Shown one piece after another: positions 6,289 to 6,357 of a DNA stretch of 6,357 bases. This DNA is from Patescibacteria group bacterium (GTDB taxonomy: Bacteria; Patescibacteriota; Patescibacteriia; JAACEG01; JAGUWE01): contig JAGUWE010000028.1 in assembly GCA_020062525.1 (NCBI GenBank), forward strand, positions 1-6,357, read 5' to 3'. Made by a program: the position numbers and the translations under genes. The notes under the pieces were generated by a model that was not told the origin of the DNA, did no database searches, and was given only the letters and a program-made list of their open reading frames with translations. Position 1 is the stretch's first letter, and each line of letters starts with the position of its first letter.

Positions 6289-6345
6289 GGAGGTAAGTAA
6301 GTTTCTTGTTTACCTTTCCTTGCATATAACCTATGTGAGCCAGAG
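6285..6345 (+). ncRNA. Candidate structured RNA: compact three-way junction near the right edge
   Basis: Helix P1 pairs CTCTGG (6285-6290) with CCAGAG (6340-6345). P2 pairs 6291-6301 with 6305-6315 around a TTT loop: 11 pairs, including two adjacent G-U wobbles. P3 pairs 6319-6326 with 6332-6339 around a five-base loop: eight pairs, also with two adjacent wobbles. P1 abuts both P2 and P3, and only three bases (6316-6318) join P2 to P3. All four wobbles would become A-C mismatches on the other strand, so the fold belongs to plus-strand RNA. I see no match to the conserved cores of purine or TPP riboswitches or of hammerhead ribozymes. It may be a 5' leader element, a small RNA or a chance fold. 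Confidence 0.35.
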
Positions 6346-6357
6346 AGATAAAATAAG

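Noticed and set aside
6131..6325. 64-codon minus-strand open frame upstream of the activase gene
   Set aside because: It has no ribosome binding site, resembles no family I know, and its 3' end covers the -35 and spacer of the activase promoter. It also covers the structured segment at 6285-6345. A chance frame in AT-rich DNA is more likely.

Overview
The window is AT-rich bacterial DNA with compact genes and short intergenic gaps. Two of its four genes encode oxygen-sensitive Fe-S enzymes: an AmmeMemoRadiSam-type radical SAM protein and a very large acyl-CoA dehydratase activase fusion. This points to an anaerobe. The AT-rich coding, the compact layout and the small zincin-like metallopeptidase beside a DUF3175 protein would suit an uncultured lineage such as Patescibacteria or Omnitrophota, but no taxonomic marker is present, so that placement is a weak inference.

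Layout. Positions 1-971 (minus) hold a radical SAM gene, recognisable as AmrS, that runs off the left edge only a few codons before its expected end. Positions 972-1068 are a divergent promoter region. The minus-strand promoter lies so close to the amrS start codon that its mRNA is probably leaderless. Positions 1069-1807 (plus) hold a two-gene unit: a small HExxH metallopeptidase (PF06262-like) and a DUF3175 protein. A hairpin at 1900-1929, with U-tracts on both strands, separates this unit from the convergent gene on its right.

Positions 1928-6067 (minus) hold one intact 1379-residue gene. In order it carries a diverged ASKHA activase domain, a canonical ASKHA activase domain, a four-cysteine linker, a DUF2229-type domain and a HgdB-like (COG3581-type) reductase region. 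The two activase domains each keep the pair of cysteines that, in HgdC-type activases, bind one [4Fe-4S] cluster across a homodimer. The fusion therefore looks like a single-chain pseudodimeric ATP-driven electron pump joined to its own electron acceptor. The first domain has lost most phosphate-binding residues, so ATP hydrolysis is probably asymmetric.

Positions 6068-6357 contain no convincing gene. They hold a strong Shine-Dalgarno site and a good promoter for the fusion gene, a plus-strand promoter that overlaps it head to head, and a second plus-strand promoter-like pair. Next to the right edge lies a compact sequence (6285-6345) that folds on the plus strand into a three-way junction. 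Its wobble pairs fit plus-strand RNA only. It could be a 5' leader element of a gene beyond the window. It is the least explained element here.

No tRNA, rRNA, CRISPR array, insertion sequence or attachment site was seen.
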